Source: Martinezella lusitana (GTDB taxonomy: Bacteria; Pseudomonadota; Alphaproteobacteria; Rhizobiales; Rhizobiaceae). Taken from it: 64,000 nucleotides of DNA. Of the stretch, positions 1 through 8,118 are shown one piece after another. A program made the position numbers and the translations under genes. Location of the stretch: contig NZ_WUEY01000007.1 in assembly GCF_010668395.1 (NCBI RefSeq), positions 238,748-302,747 on the forward strand, in the 5' to 3' direction. The first letter of the stretch is position 1. Every line of letters begins with the position of its first letter. The notes under the pieces were generated by a model. That model was not told the DNA's origin, searched no databases, and saw only the letters and a program-made list of their open reading frames with translations.

Positions 1-407
1 CCCCAGGCGAGGAAGGCGGCAAAGAGCAGGATGGCGGCGCCATCGCCATTGGACAACAGGTGCGCCAGCGCCCAGATTTTCACCGACAGCACCATCGGGT
101 GCTTCGTCCTCACCGCGATATGCCCCGCCGGCAGCAGCGAGGCGACAAGACAGATCATCGCGAACAGCATCAGCAGGATGGTGATATGGCTCATCCAGAA
201 CGGCGGCGACCAGACCGGCGTCATGTCGCGCGCCTCGCCGAAGCCATAAATCAGCACGATCAGCGCGATAACGCTCGCGACCGAATAGGCGACCTTCCAG
301 CCGGCCTCGCCGAGGCTTGCAATCAATGAGGCTCGCAGGCCCGGAACGACGACGCGGATCAGATGCAGGCCGAGAAAAAGAACAATACCCAGAATAAGCA
401 ATGCCAT
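1..407 (-). CDS. NnrU family membrane protein (3' end outside window)
   Basis: The reading frame is open from an ATG at 407 to the window edge, about 135 residues, with no stop seen. The translation has several hydrophobic segments: an N-terminal helix, one around residues 38-52, one around 75-92 and a last one near residue 125. It carries NnrU-type landmarks, including KHPM followed by a WALAHLL(S)NGD stretch. NnrU proteins are multi-pass membrane proteins linked in some bacteria to denitrification; their biochemical activity is not settled. The C-terminus is missing because the window starts inside the gene. The next gene is divergent. Confidence 0.75.
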   Translation of the reverse strand, partial: MALLILGIVLFLGLHLIRVVVPGLRASLIASLGEAGWKVAYSVASVIALIVLIYGFGEARDMTPVWSPPFWMSHITILLMLFAMICLVASLLPAGHIAVRTKHPMVLSVKIWALAHLLSNGDGAAILLFAAFLAW

Positions 408-584
408 GGATGAAATCCTCTATGGTCTTGGAGTCACATCCTTATCGGCTGCCACAAAAAATTGCCAGCATCACCGCAGCTTTGCCGTATTTGCGCGAAA
501 GGAAGGAAGCCACCCGGAGCATGTCGTCGAAAATCGCTGGGCGATCTTTGGCAAGCCATGCTCGATCAAGCAACGTCGGTGCCC

Positions 585-1565
585 ATGTTTCTTTTCGCCT
601 CCTGCCTCTCCCTTGCGCTTTCCCTTGCCCTGCCCGCAGTCGCCCAGGCCGATGGAAAGCCCAAGCAACTGGTCATGATTTCCTTCGACGGCGCGCATGA
701 CAACGCGCTCTGGACCAGGAGCCGCGAAATCGCGTCACGCAACGGCGCGCACTTCACCTACTTTCTTTCCTGCACCTTCCTGATGAACAAGGCGCAGGCC
801 AAGGCCTACCAGGGACCGAAACAGCGCGTCGGCAAATCGAATGTCGGCTTTGCCAAGAGCGAGGATGACGTCCGCACCCGCATCGCCAACATCTGGGGCG
901 CCCATCTGGAAGGCCACGATATCTCCAGCCATGCCTGCGGCCATTTCGACGGCAAGGGCTGGAGTGCGGCCGACTGGAAGCAGGAGTTCATGAACGCCCG
1001 CCTTGCTCTTCGCGATGCCTGGAAGAATGTCGGCGTGGCCGACAAGGAGCCGCAGGGCTGGGAAGATTTCGCCACGCATGACGTCAAGGGTTTTCGCGCG
1101 CCCTATCTCTCCACCAGCGACGGCCTCGTGCCGGCGGAAAAGGAGATGGGATTCGAGTATGACGCAAGCCTCGTCACCAAAGGCCCCGCCCTGCCGCAAG
1201 TGGTGGACGGCATCTATCGCTTCGGCCTGCCGCTGATCCCCGAGGGGCCGGAGCATCGCCTGGTCATCGGCATGGACTACAATCTCTATGTCAGGCATTC
1301 CAAGGGCGCCGAGGACAAGGCAAACGCCAAGACCTATGAGGACCGCACCTTCGACGCTTTCGAAGCAGCCTTCAGCAAGCAATATGACGGCGAGCGCATC
1401 CCGCTCCAGCTTGGCTTCCACTTCGTCGAAATGAATGACGGCGCCTACTGGCGCGCGCTCGACCGCTTCGTCAGCGACGTCTGCCACAAGCAGGATGTCG
1501 CCTGCGTCAGCTATTCCGAAGCCATCCCGTTGATAGCCTCCCGAGGCAAGCCCCAGCAGGGGTGA
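585..1565 (+). CDS. Secreted polysaccharide deacetylase family protein
   Basis: A NodB-homology carbohydrate esterase fold protein of about 326 residues. Three deacetylase signatures are visible: SFDGAHD close to the mature N-terminus (catalytic and metal Asp), SHACGH (metal-binding His pair), and a RAPYLS motif. The start at 585 is chosen because it opens directly with a signal peptide (hydrophobic run ending near AVAQA). In-frame upstream ATGs at 558 and 462 would bury that signal, and no strong Shine-Dalgarno sequence decides between them. Likely role: hydrolysis of N- or O-acetyl groups on an envelope or extracellular glycan in the periplasm; the substrate is unknown. A strong terminator follows. 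Confidence 0.75.
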   Translation: MFLFASCLSLALSLALPAVAQADGKPKQLVMISFDGAHDNALWTRSREIASRNGAHFTYFLSCTFLMNKAQAKAYQGPKQRVGKSNVGFAKSEDDVRTRIANIWGAHLEGHDISSHACGHFDGKGWSAADWKQEFMNARLALRDAWKNVGVADKEPQGWEDFATHDVKGFRAPYLSTSDGLVPAEKEMGFEYDASLVTKGPALPQVVDGIYRFGLPLIPEGPEHRLVIGMDYNLYVRHSKGAEDKANAKTYEDRTFDAFEAAFSKQYDGERIPLQLGFHFVEMNDGAYWRALDRFVSDVCHKQDVACVSYSEAIPLIASRGKPQQG

Positions 1566-1621
1566 GGAGCAGTCGGGCCAAGCTCGACCATGTGCCGCCT
1601 CTCCCTCCTGTCAATTCATTG

Positions 1622-1649
1622 AAAAAGGCCCCGTTTCCGGGGCCTTTTT
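1622..1649. terminator. Bidirectional rho-independent terminator
   Basis: GC-rich stem (GGCCCC / GGGGCC) with a short loop, flanked by five A on the left and five T on the right, so it works on both strands. It lies between the convergent deacetylase and bacA genes and ends two bases before the bacA stop codon. Confidence 0.9.
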
Positions 1650-1651
1650 CA

Positions 1652-2917
1652 TCAGCCGTCGACGTGAACGACGGACGTGTCTCGTTCCAGGTAAGTCTGG
1701 TCGATCTTCGGCAGCGGCACATCGTCAATTGCAGCCTCGAAGGCTTTCAGGCGCTTGTGGATCGACAGCAGCTCGATGATCGTCGTCCAGGAGCTGACGA
1801 GATACTGGAAGGAATTGCTGACCTGGCCGAACGCCGTGGCGATCTGCTGCCAGATACCGAGCGTGATCTTGTGGGCAACGAAGGTCGGCACCAGCACGAA
1901 ATACAGGAAGATCGCATCGATCTGGCCGTATGAATAACGCGCGACGTTGAAATACGCGTAGTGAAAATACATGCGGAAATAGTTACGCCGAACGTTGGAG
2001 AAGAGCTCCTTCACGGTGGGCGGCTGTGCGCGATCCTCGCGATCCTCGCCGTAGACAAGTTCCTTGCGGTAGGCTGCCTCGACGCGCTGGTTGCGGAAGT
2101 TCAATCCCGGCAGCTTGATCCCGAAGAGCGCAAGCAGGAAGGTGCCGAACACCGACCAGATCAGCGCAAGCCAAACAAGCGAATACGGGATGGCGCCGAT
2201 GATCGGCAGATCGGTCACATATTTCGACAGTTCCAGCAGGATCGGCAGGAAGACGATGAGCGTCATGACGGAGCCGATCAGGCTGACGCCAAGCCCTTCG
2301 AGGTTGGTGGCAAAGCGCATGGTGTCCTCCTGGACACGCTGCGATGCACCTTCGATGTGGCGAAGCTTTTCCCATTTCGACATGTAGAAATTGTTCATCG
2401 CCCAACGCCAGCGGAAGAGATAGTGGCTCAGGAAGAACGATGAAACAACGCTCACCGCTACGCCCACCATACCGAGCTGCGTGAACGCCCAGAGCAATCC
2501 ATAGAAATCCCCATCCGTGACGCCAGGCTTTCCGCCGAGGGCATTCTGCAGAAGGTCAAAGAAAGGCCTGCGCCATACGTTTACCGCCACGTCGATCTGA
2601 ACACCGAAGTAGGTGATGAAGACGATGAAAGCAGACCCCCATACCGACCAGACGACCCAGGGGTTGCTCTTCGAAACCACATGCCAGAAGCCGCAAAAGA
2701 CGGCAGCGGCGAGGATAAAGTAAATATAAAACAGGAAATTGCTGGGAGCAGCAAAAAATGCCGCCCCGACCGGCTGCTGCTCTTCCGGCAGCGGCGGATA
2801 GCCCATGGACGCAACGATATTTGCGCCGACGAGATACCACAGGAAGACGCAGACGAGCGCCCAGACGACCGCTGAGGAAAAGAACAATCTCGGATTCGGG
2901 AAGAAAGAATGGAACAC
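1652..2917 (-). CDS. bacA: BacA/SbmA-type peptide transporter
   Basis: A 421-residue integral membrane protein of the SbmA/BacA family, which imports proline-rich and nodule-specific cysteine-rich peptides across the inner membrane and in rhizobia also affects very-long-chain fatty acid content of lipid A. Hydrophobic segments are spread through the first 270 residues. The soluble-looking stretch from about 270 to 330 contains the conserved GLNFRNQRVEAAYRKELV region. I chose a GTG start at 2917, preceded by AGGAAG at suitable spacing; this gives almost exactly the length of known BacA (about 420). The open frame extends 12 codons further upstream, with weaker support. In symbiotic rhizobia BacA is needed for bacteroid survival, so a plant- or host-associated lifestyle is plausible. 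Confidence 0.92.
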   Translation of the reverse strand: MFHSFFPNPRLFFSSAVVWALVCVFLWYLVGANIVASMGYPPLPEEQQPVGAAFFAAPSNFLFYIYFILAAAVFCGFWHVVSKSNPWVVWSVWGSAFIVFITYFGVQIDVAVNVWRRPFFDLLQNALGGKPGVTDGDFYGLLWAFTQLGMVGVAVSVVSSFFLSHYLFRWRWAMNNFYMSKWEKLRHIEGASQRVQEDTMRFATNLEGLGVSLIGSVMTLIVFLPILLELSKYVTDLPIIGAIPYSLVWLALIWSVFGTFLLALFGIKLPGLNFRNQRVEAAYRKELVYGEDREDRAQPPTVKELFSNVRRNYFRMYFHYAYFNVARYSYGQIDAIFLYFVLVPTFVAHKITLGIWQQIATAFGQVSNSFQYLVSSWTTIIELLSIHKRLKAFEAAIDDVPLPKIDQTYLERDTSVVHVDG

Positions 2918-3165
2918 GACGGTTAGGCTTCCTGTTGGTTCGAACGACCACAAATGACGTCAATTTGCGGCGAGCCTAGGACAGTTCGCCGGGAGCGGCA
3001 ACCGGCGGTGACCTATTCTTACGTAGATGTAATCGCTTATCCCATGATCGTGATGCAGTTGTTCAGCAACGAATTTTCACCCATTGGATGAGTTCCCTCC
3101 CCATTTGAGCGACCCTTTCGGCAATTGTCGGTGTCGATAAGTCGCCCTCTTGCAGAATACTATCT

Positions 3166-3181
3166 TACGATATATATCGTA
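3166..3181. promoter_or_regulatory. Perfect 16-bp palindrome, likely PadR autoregulatory operator
   Basis: TACGATATATATCGTA reads identically on both strands. It ends 48 bases before the first padR start and is followed by a second ACGATATA half at about 3193. PadR repressors usually bind AT-rich inverted repeats in their own promoters, so this is the natural candidate operator. That assignment is inference from position and symmetry. Confidence 0.6.
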
Positions 3182-3381
3182 CGACATGACGAACGATATA
3201 AACCCTCACACTTCACAAGGAGAAACGATATGAGAGGTTTCAGAGATCGCATGTTCGGAGATGGCTTTGACATGGTCGAGGCATATATCCTACGACATGG
3301 CCGAGACCGTGAATCGCGCGGCGAGCACAGGAGAGACTTCATGAGAGGCTTCAAGGGCGGCATGTTCGGCGGCGGGTTTCG
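3172..3381 (+). repeat. Imperfect tandem duplication (period 111 bp) of operator half, RBS and start region
   Basis: Bases 3172-3270 and 3283-3381 align at a fixed 111-base offset. In each unit an ATATATC-TACGACATG block (16 of 17 identical) is followed by an AGGAGA ribosome binding site and then by a start encoding MRGF(R/K) followed by MFG(D/G)GF. Because 111 is a multiple of 3, the second start (3341) is in frame with the first (3230). The protein therefore also carries the repeat if translated from the first start. Confidence 0.75.
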
Positions 3382-3925
3382 CACCGGCCGCAAGTTCGAT
3401 GCGGCCGACCTGCAGCTCATCATCCTCGCCCTGCTTTCCGAGCAGCCGCGCCATGGCTATGAACTGATCAAGACTTTCGAGGAGCGCTCCGGCGGCTTCT
3501 ACGTGCCGAGCCCAGGCGTGATTTACCCCGCCCTCACCTATCTGGAAGAGACCGGGCAGACGGAAGTCGAGGTGAGCGGAACGAAGAAACTCTACCGCAT
3601 CACCGAAAGCGGCCAGAAGCGCGTCGACGATAACCGCGACCTGGTTGAGGTGACGCTCGCCAAGCTCGCCTCCATCGGCGAGAAGATGGCCCGCGTCCGC
3701 GAGGTTTTCGATGGCGGTGACGACGACGGCCGGGATAGCCCGTTCGATCGGCATGGCGCGGGCGACGTGCATCGCGCTCGCCATCTTCTCCGCTCCGCAC
3801 TTCGCTCGAAGTTCCCTTGGAGCAAGGCCGAGGGTGCGCGCATCGCGGCAATCCTCGAGCGCGCAGCCGCCGATATCATTCGCGGTGAGACGAAGGCCGG
3901 CGGAGAGCCGAAGACGGACGACTAA
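3230..3925 (+). CDS. PadR family transcriptional regulator
   Basis: Winged-helix repressor. The PadR core is clear: LQLIILALLSEQPRHGYELI helix-turn-helix entry, then SPGVIYPAL and LEETG, a wing with KKLYRIT, and a charged C-terminal helix. From the ATG at 3230 (RBS AAGGAG, 7-base spacing) it has 231 residues; from the equally well supported ATG at 3341 (AGGAG, 7-base spacing) it has 194, closer to the usual PadR core. The two starts arise from the tandem duplication described separately. PadR proteins normally repress themselves and a nearby transporter or stress gene. The target here is not obvious because the downstream gene, map, is convergent. Confidence 0.85.
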   Translation: MRGFRDRMFGDGFDMVEAYILRHGRDRESRGEHRRDFMRGFKGGMFGGGFRTGRKFDAADLQLIILALLSEQPRHGYELIKTFEERSGGFYVPSPGVIYPALTYLEETGQTEVEVSGTKKLYRITESGQKRVDDNRDLVEVTLAKLASIGEKMARVREVFDGGDDDGRDSPFDRHGAGDVHRARHLLRSALRSKFPWSKAEGARIAAILERAAADIIRGETKAGGEPKTDD

Positions 3926-3934
3926 GCGGAGACG

Positions 3935-4687
3935 TCAGGCGTCCGGCAAGGTCAGGATGACCGGCCCGTTGCGGGTGGCAATGATCGTATGTTCGTACTG
4001 GACCGTGGGTGCCTGCGGATCGGCATAGAGCGTCCATGCGTCGTCGCCACCCTCTGCCCAGCTCGCGCCGAGCGAAAGAAACGGCTCGACGGTGAAAACC
4101 AGGCCGTCCTCCATGATCCTGTCCTCGGAAGGGTCCGCCCAGGTGGAAACCTCGGCGGGCTCTTCGTGCAGCGAACGGCCGATGCCGTGGCTCGCCAGAT
4201 TGGCGATCAGCGTATAGCGGTTCTTTTGCGCAAAGGCGCCGACGGCCTGCCCGATCTTCGCAAGCGGCGTACCGCTGCGCACCTGATTGAGACCGACCCA
4301 GAGCGCCCGCTTGCCGTCCCGGCAGAGGCGTTCGATCTTCGGCTTGACGGGCGGCACGGCGAAGGATGCGCCCGTATCGGAAAAGAAGCCGTCCTTCTCG
4401 GCCGAAACGTCGAGATTGACCAGATCTCCCGCCCGGATGATGCGCGGGCCGGGAATGCCGTGGGCCACTTCCTCGTTGACGCTGATGCAGGTCGCGCCGG
4501 GGAACTTGTAGACCAGCTCCGGCGCCGATTGCGCGCCGGCATCTTCCAGCACCTTGCGGCCGATCGCATCCAACTCCAGCGTGGTGATGCCCGGTTCGAG
4601 CGCAGCGGCCATGGCCTGCAGCGCATTGGCGCAGATGCGGCCGATCTCTTTCAGCTTTGTCAGTTCTTCTTCGGTCGAGACGATCAT
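3935..4687 (-). CDS. map: Methionine aminopeptidase, type I
   Basis: Cytosolic dinuclear metalloprotease (M24A) that removes initiator methionine. Family residues are visible: His76 in the EVAHGIPG motif, metal ligands Asp93 (NLDVSAE) and Asp104 (FSDTG), His167 (ASHGIG), and the C-terminal Glu ligands in TVEP and QYEHT. Length is 250 residues, on the short side for a type I enzyme. It lacks the N-terminal zinc extension seen in some actinobacterial forms. Rhizobia often carry two copies; the context here (next to a GNAT acetyltransferase gene on the same strand, and convergent with padR) is not that of the essential ribosomal-protein-linked copy, so this may be an accessory paralogue. Confidence 0.9.
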   Translation of the reverse strand: MIVSTEEELTKLKEIGRICANALQAMAAALEPGITTLELDAIGRKVLEDAGAQSAPELVYKFPGATCISVNEEVAHGIPGPRIIRAGDLVNLDVSAEKDGFFSDTGASFAVPPVKPKIERLCRDGKRALWVGLNQVRSGTPLAKIGQAVGAFAQKNRYTLIANLASHGIGRSLHEEPAEVSTWADPSEDRIMEDGLVFTVEPFLSLGASWAEGGDDAWTLYADPQAPTVQYEHTIIATRNGPVILTLPDA

Positions 4688-4826
4688 TTACGGCTTCCGG
4701 CACTGTCGCGCCCTGCACAACGGTTCTGCAGGAGGCGTAAGCTCGCTTTCGCCTCTTCGCTCCGCGCAGTCAATGGCTTTCTGGAGCTTTCCGCCAGATA
4801 GCGCGACTTTCACGCTCCCAAAGACA

Positions 4827-5339
4827 TCAGGAACGCGGGTCGTCCGACAGCAACGCCCAGCGTTCGTGATCGCACCAGACGCCGCCGATCTTCAGGTATT
4901 TGGGCGAGAACCCTTCCTTGCGGAAGCCCAGCCTCTTCACAAGCGCGATGGACGGGCCGTTTGCCGGCTGGATATTCGCCTCCAGTCGATGCAGGCCGAC
5001 GGCATCGAACGCATGATCCACCGCCAGGCGGACCGCCTCCGTCATCAAGCCGCGACCGGCAAAGCCCACCATGCCGTGATAACCGAGAAAGGCGCTGCGG
5101 AAGCCGCCCCAAACCATCTGGCTGATATTGACCACGCCGACGATACCGCCGGAGCCTGGATCGCGCGCCACCAGCCCTATGTTCGGGCCGGTGATCGTCT
5201 GGCCGAACCATGCGTCGAAACCGTCGCGATCAAGGAAGGGATAGGCCCATGGTGCATGATGGATGCGGCTGGCGATGTTGGCTGCGATCAGGTCGTCGGC
5301 ATCCGATTGCCTGACCGGCGCGATGATCACTTGCGGCAT
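4827..5339 (-). CDS. GNAT family N-acetyltransferase (RimJ/RimL-like)
   Basis: 170 residues with the GNAT acetyl-CoA loop (GRGLMTEAV, about residues 97-105) and the C-terminal NxxSxxLxxxLGF-type motif (NGPSIALVKRLGFRKEG), as in RimJ/RimL acetyltransferases that modify ribosomal-protein N-termini or small amines. The start is the ATG at 5339. It is on the same strand as map with about 140 bases between them, so co-transcription is possible but not shown. The substrate cannot be told from sequence. Confidence 0.82.
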   Translation of the reverse strand: MPQVIIAPVRQSDADDLIAANIASRIHHAPWAYPFLDRDGFDAWFGQTITGPNIGLVARDPGSGGIVGVVNISQMVWGGFRSAFLGYHGMVGFAGRGLMTEAVRLAVDHAFDAVGLHRLEANIQPANGPSIALVKRLGFRKEGFSPKYLKIGGVWCDHERWALLSDDPRS

Positions 5340-5389
5340 GGCTCGCTCTCCTTCCCCGACGAGCGAGCCTTAGCAAATCGAATCCGAAA

Positions 5390-5818
5390 TCAAAAGCTTC
5401 GCTGAAAGAACGGAATCATTTTACGAACCGCTTCATAGCGAAGATAAAGTCCGCCCCAGGCGATCACGCCGACATAGACGCCGAACAACAAATGCGAAAA
5501 GATCGGGCTGCCGACCCGCAGATGGGTCGCGATCGCACCGCCGAGAAGGCCGGTCAGCAGGATCGCACCGAGGACGGAAGTCCTCGGGATCGCATAGAGA
5601 ATGGCACAGCCGAGTGTGATGACGCCGAGCAGCCGCGCAAGTGCTGGATCGGCGGAGTAGCCGAGCCCCGCCATCGTCTCCGTGACGACGGGAAGCGGAA
5701 CGAGCTTGATCACGCCATCCAACACAAGGAAGGCAACGATGAGCCCGCTGAGGATCGTGCCGGCCACGCGCTGGGCCCGCGTGGCCGAAGATGAAGATGA
5801 ATCGACTGCATAAGACAT
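5390..5818 (-). CDS. DoxX family membrane protein
   Basis: 142 residues with four predicted transmembrane segments (about 17-37, 58-76, 81-97 and 107-126), typical of the short DoxX/DUF4383-like proteins. The family is loosely linked to redox or oxidative stress at the membrane; no enzymatic activity is assigned. It is the last gene of a same-strand run 7663-8037, 6410-7666, 5849-6319, 5390-5818. DoxX-like and SRPBCC genes commonly sit beside ECF42-type sigma factors, so it is probably part of that regulon. Confidence 0.75.
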   Translation of the reverse strand: MSYAVDSSSSSATRAQRVAGTILSGLIVAFLVLDGVIKLVPLPVVTETMAGLGYSADPALARLLGVITLGCAILYAIPRTSVLGAILLTGLLGGAIATHLRVGSPIFSHLLFGVYVGVIAWGGLYLRYEAVRKMIPFFQRSF

Positions 5819-5848
5819 GTTCGTATCCCCCGGAATTGAATCGCAAAT

Positions 5849-6319
5849 TCAGATCTTGGCCGCCAGCGCGGCGAGCTGATCGGCACACTGGCCCCACCCC
5901 TCATGGAAGCCCATCTTCTCATGCGTCTCGCGATCCTCGGCCGACCAATGCAGGACCGTGGCCGTGTAGCGGGTCTTGCCGCCGCCGAGATCGTCAAGCT
6001 GGATCGTCGCCGTCATGAAAGGCTTTGCCGACGGCACCCAGGCGCTGGTAAAGGCATCGGTGAAAACGATCCGTTCGTTGGGAACGACCTCCAGATACAC
6101 GCCGTTGCCAGGATAATCCTCGCCCTCGGGGCTGCGCATGGTGACCGAACTCGAACCGCCTGCGCGAACGTCGATCGTTGCCGCGGATACCGTCCACGGC
6201 AGCGGCGCAAACCATTGCTTGAGAAGTTCTTGCTCCGTCCAGCAGCGGAAGATTTTTTCGCGCGGCGCGTCGATGACACGAGTCAACGAGAGTTCGTGGC
6301 GCTGGGTCTGCTCAGTCAT
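5849..6319 (-). CDS. SRPBCC (AHSA1-type, activator of Hsp90 ATPase homologue) protein
   Basis: 156 residues with the START/AHA1 ligand-binding fold pattern: LTRVIDAPREKIFRCWTE at the N-terminus, WFAPLPW, and the terminal HEGW(G)QCADQLAAL helix characteristic of polyketide-cyclase/AHSA1 proteins. These small cytosolic proteins bind hydrophobic ligands; most have no known function. It lies 90 bases downstream of the sigma factor gene and 30 bases upstream of doxX on the same strand, consistent with one operon. Confidence 0.82.
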   Translation of the reverse strand: MTEQTQRHELSLTRVIDAPREKIFRCWTEQELLKQWFAPLPWTVSAATIDVRAGGSSSVTMRSPEGEDYPGNGVYLEVVPNERIVFTDAFTSAWVPSAKPFMTATIQLDDLGGGKTRYTATVLHWSAEDRETHEKMGFHEGWGQCADQLAALAAKI

Positions 6320-6409
6320 GTTCCTGTTCCTCTTCTGGTGCGACGGGGCCTGTGCTCCAAGGACGCTCGTGGTTGCCGCTTCCCGACAGCCCGGGAACGA
6401 GTTTTCCGA

Positions 6410-7666
6410 TTATTTCGTAGCGACAACAGCATCCGCGCTCAGTCGATCGAGCTGATGGCGGATATGGGCGGCTTCAGCAGGCGAGCGCGCCAGTGCGATT
6501 GCCCTGTCAAAGGCGACATGAGCCTCCTGCGGCCGGTTCAATTGCACCAGCAGGCCACCCCTTACGCCGTGAAAATAAAAATAGCTGTCGAGCTGTTCCT
6601 GCAGCGGCGCTATCAGTGCAAGAGCCGCCTCCGGCCCCTTCAATTTGGAAAGAGCGACGGCGCGATTGAGCGTGACGACCGGAGACGGCGCCAACCTTTC
6701 CAGCGTCTGATAAAGCAGGTCGATCTCTTCCCAGTCCGTCTCCACGGCACGTTTTGCCCTGGAATGCAGCGCCGCGATCGCCGCCTGCACCTGATAGGGA
6801 CCAGGCCGGCGATGGCGGATCGCCTTGTCGAGAAGAGCAAGCGCCTCGTCGATCAGTGCCCGGTCCCACAGCGAGCGGTCTTGCTCTTCCAGAAGGATGA
6901 TCTGCCCGTCGGCATCGAAGCGTGCCGCCTTGCGCGATTGCTGCAGCAGCATCAGTGCCAGCAACGCCATGGTCTCCGGCTCGGACGGAAAGATCCGCAA
7001 AAGCAGCCGGCCGAGCCGGATCGCCTCGTCGGCGAAAGCGGCGGCCTCTCGATGCGTTCCGCCGGCCGAATAGCCTTCATTGTAGATGAGGTAGATCATG
7101 GCGCTGACAAGCGTCAGCCGCTCGCTGCGTTCGACGGCGCCCGGCGTCTCGAAAGGCACGCCGGCGGCGGCCACGCGCGCTTTCGCCCGCGTGATGCGCT
7201 GTTCCATCGCGCTGTCGCCGACCAGAAATGCTCGAGCGATCTGCGGCACCGAAAGGCCTGAGACGATACGCAGCGCCAGAGCGATCTGCTGCGTCGCCGG
7301 CAAGTCCGGATGGCAGCAGATGAACAGCAGCCTCAGAATATCGTCACGGTATCCGGAACCGTCGAGACGCTCGGCCAGATCGCTCTCGGCATCGCCCGTA
7401 TCGGAGATCGTCTCTTCGTCCGGCAGGCTCTGCAATCTCGCCTGCTTGCGCGTGGTGTCGATGCCGCTGTTGCGGCCGACGAAGATCAGCCAGGCCGCCG
7501 GGTCGCGCGGCGGCCCCTTGTCGGGCCAGGTCTTCAGCGCCCTGAGGCAAGCCTCCTGAAAGGCCTCCTCGGCAATATCGAGATTGCGGAAATAGCGCAG
7601 CAGCGCCCCCAGCACCTGTGGCCGGGAATTGGTGAGCGCGATGTCGATCCAGGCAAGATCCGTCAT
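6410..7666 (-). CDS. ECF42-type RNA polymerase sigma factor with C-terminal TPR-like domain
   Basis: 418 residues. The N-terminal half has sigma region 2 (LLRYFRNLDIAEEAFQEA, about 18-35, then WLIFVGRNSGID) and region 4 (LSVPQIARAFLVGDSAMEQRITRAK). A long alpha-helical C-terminal extension follows (IYLIYNEGYS, EALALLDKAI, LNRAVALSK, AFDRAIALARS), as in the ECF42 group, where this domain replaces an anti-sigma factor in controlling activity. The ATG at 7666 overlaps the stop of the upstream DGPF gene by ATGA, giving translational coupling. A frame open to 8020 upstream is just the other frame of the DGPF gene and is not a fusion. Confidence 0.88.
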   Translation of the reverse strand: MTDLAWIDIALTNSRPQVLGALLRYFRNLDIAEEAFQEACLRALKTWPDKGPPRDPAAWLIFVGRNSGIDTTRKQARLQSLPDEETISDTGDAESDLAERLDGSGYRDDILRLLFICCHPDLPATQQIALALRIVSGLSVPQIARAFLVGDSAMEQRITRAKARVAAAGVPFETPGAVERSERLTLVSAMIYLIYNEGYSAGGTHREAAAFADEAIRLGRLLLRIFPSEPETMALLALMLLQQSRKAARFDADGQIILLEEQDRSLWDRALIDEALALLDKAIRHRRPGPYQVQAAIAALHSRAKRAVETDWEEIDLLYQTLERLAPSPVVTLNRAVALSKLKGPEAALALIAPLQEQLDSYFYFHGVRGGLLVQLNRPQEAHVAFDRAIALARSPAEAAHIRHQLDRLSADAVVATK

Positions 7667-8037
7667 GTCGCAACCGTCCCCGGCCTGAAGGCATAAAGCG
7701 GCCGGATCTCGTAGGAACCGACGCCGGGATTGGCCTCGGCAAGCTCTTTCGAAAAGCCGATGGCTTCGTCCAGGGTTTCGAAATCGATGACATAGAAGCC
7801 CAGCAACTGCTCTTTCGTTTCGGCAAAGGGACCGTCGATGACAAGCGGCTCGTTCTTGCCCTTGCGCAAGGTCGTTGCTGCCGTCGTCGGCATGAGCCGC
7901 GCTACGGGGCCAAGCTTGCCGGCCTCTCGCAGCGGCTCCTGCACGGCGATCAGCCGCGCCATGGTTGCCTCCTCCTGCTCCTTGGACCAGGCGAACACGG
8001 TATCTTCGTCGTTGTAGCATAGGATTGCGTAGAGCAT
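7663..8037 (-). CDS. YCII-related DGPF-domain protein, partner of ECF42 sigma factor
   Basis: 124 residues of the YCII/DGPF family, a ferredoxin-like fold. The name-giving motif is present as VIDGPFAETKEQLLG, and the N-terminus MLYAILCYND is typical. The ATG at 8037 is preceded by AAGGAGGT, a near-perfect ribosome binding site. DGPF genes are the hallmark neighbour of ECF42 sigma factors and are usually their direct target; the biochemical role is unknown. The 3' end overlaps the sigma factor start. A candidate ECF42 promoter lies immediately upstream (8060-8086). Confidence 0.85.
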   Translation of the reverse strand: MLYAILCYNDEDTVFAWSKEQEEATMARLIAVQEPLREAGKLGPVARLMPTTAATTLRKGKNEPLVIDGPFAETKEQLLGFYVIDFETLDEAIGFSKELAEANPGVGSYEIRPLYAFRPGTVAT

Positions 8038-8059
8038 GAGGACCTCCTTCTCCAGTAAA

Positions 8060-8086
8060 GACGAAGGAATATCATCTGCTCCGACA
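8060..8086 (-). promoter_or_regulatory. Candidate ECF42 autoregulated promoter
   Basis: On the minus strand, TGTCGG (8086-8081) is followed after 17 bases by CGTC (8063-8060), close to what I recall of the TGTCGA / CGTC pattern reported for ECF42 promoters. It would start transcription about 15 bases before the DGPF start, leaving a very short leader with the ribosome binding site. No competing sigma-70 promoter was obvious. Confidence 0.5.
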
Positions 8087-8118
8087 GGCAGCGTCAAAAA
8101 TTTTGTTATGGAAAGACA

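Noticed and set aside
6410..8020. 536-residue sigma factor with a long N-terminal extension
   Set aside because: The first 118 codons are another frame of the DGPF gene; the ATG at 7666 with ATGA overlap is the real start.
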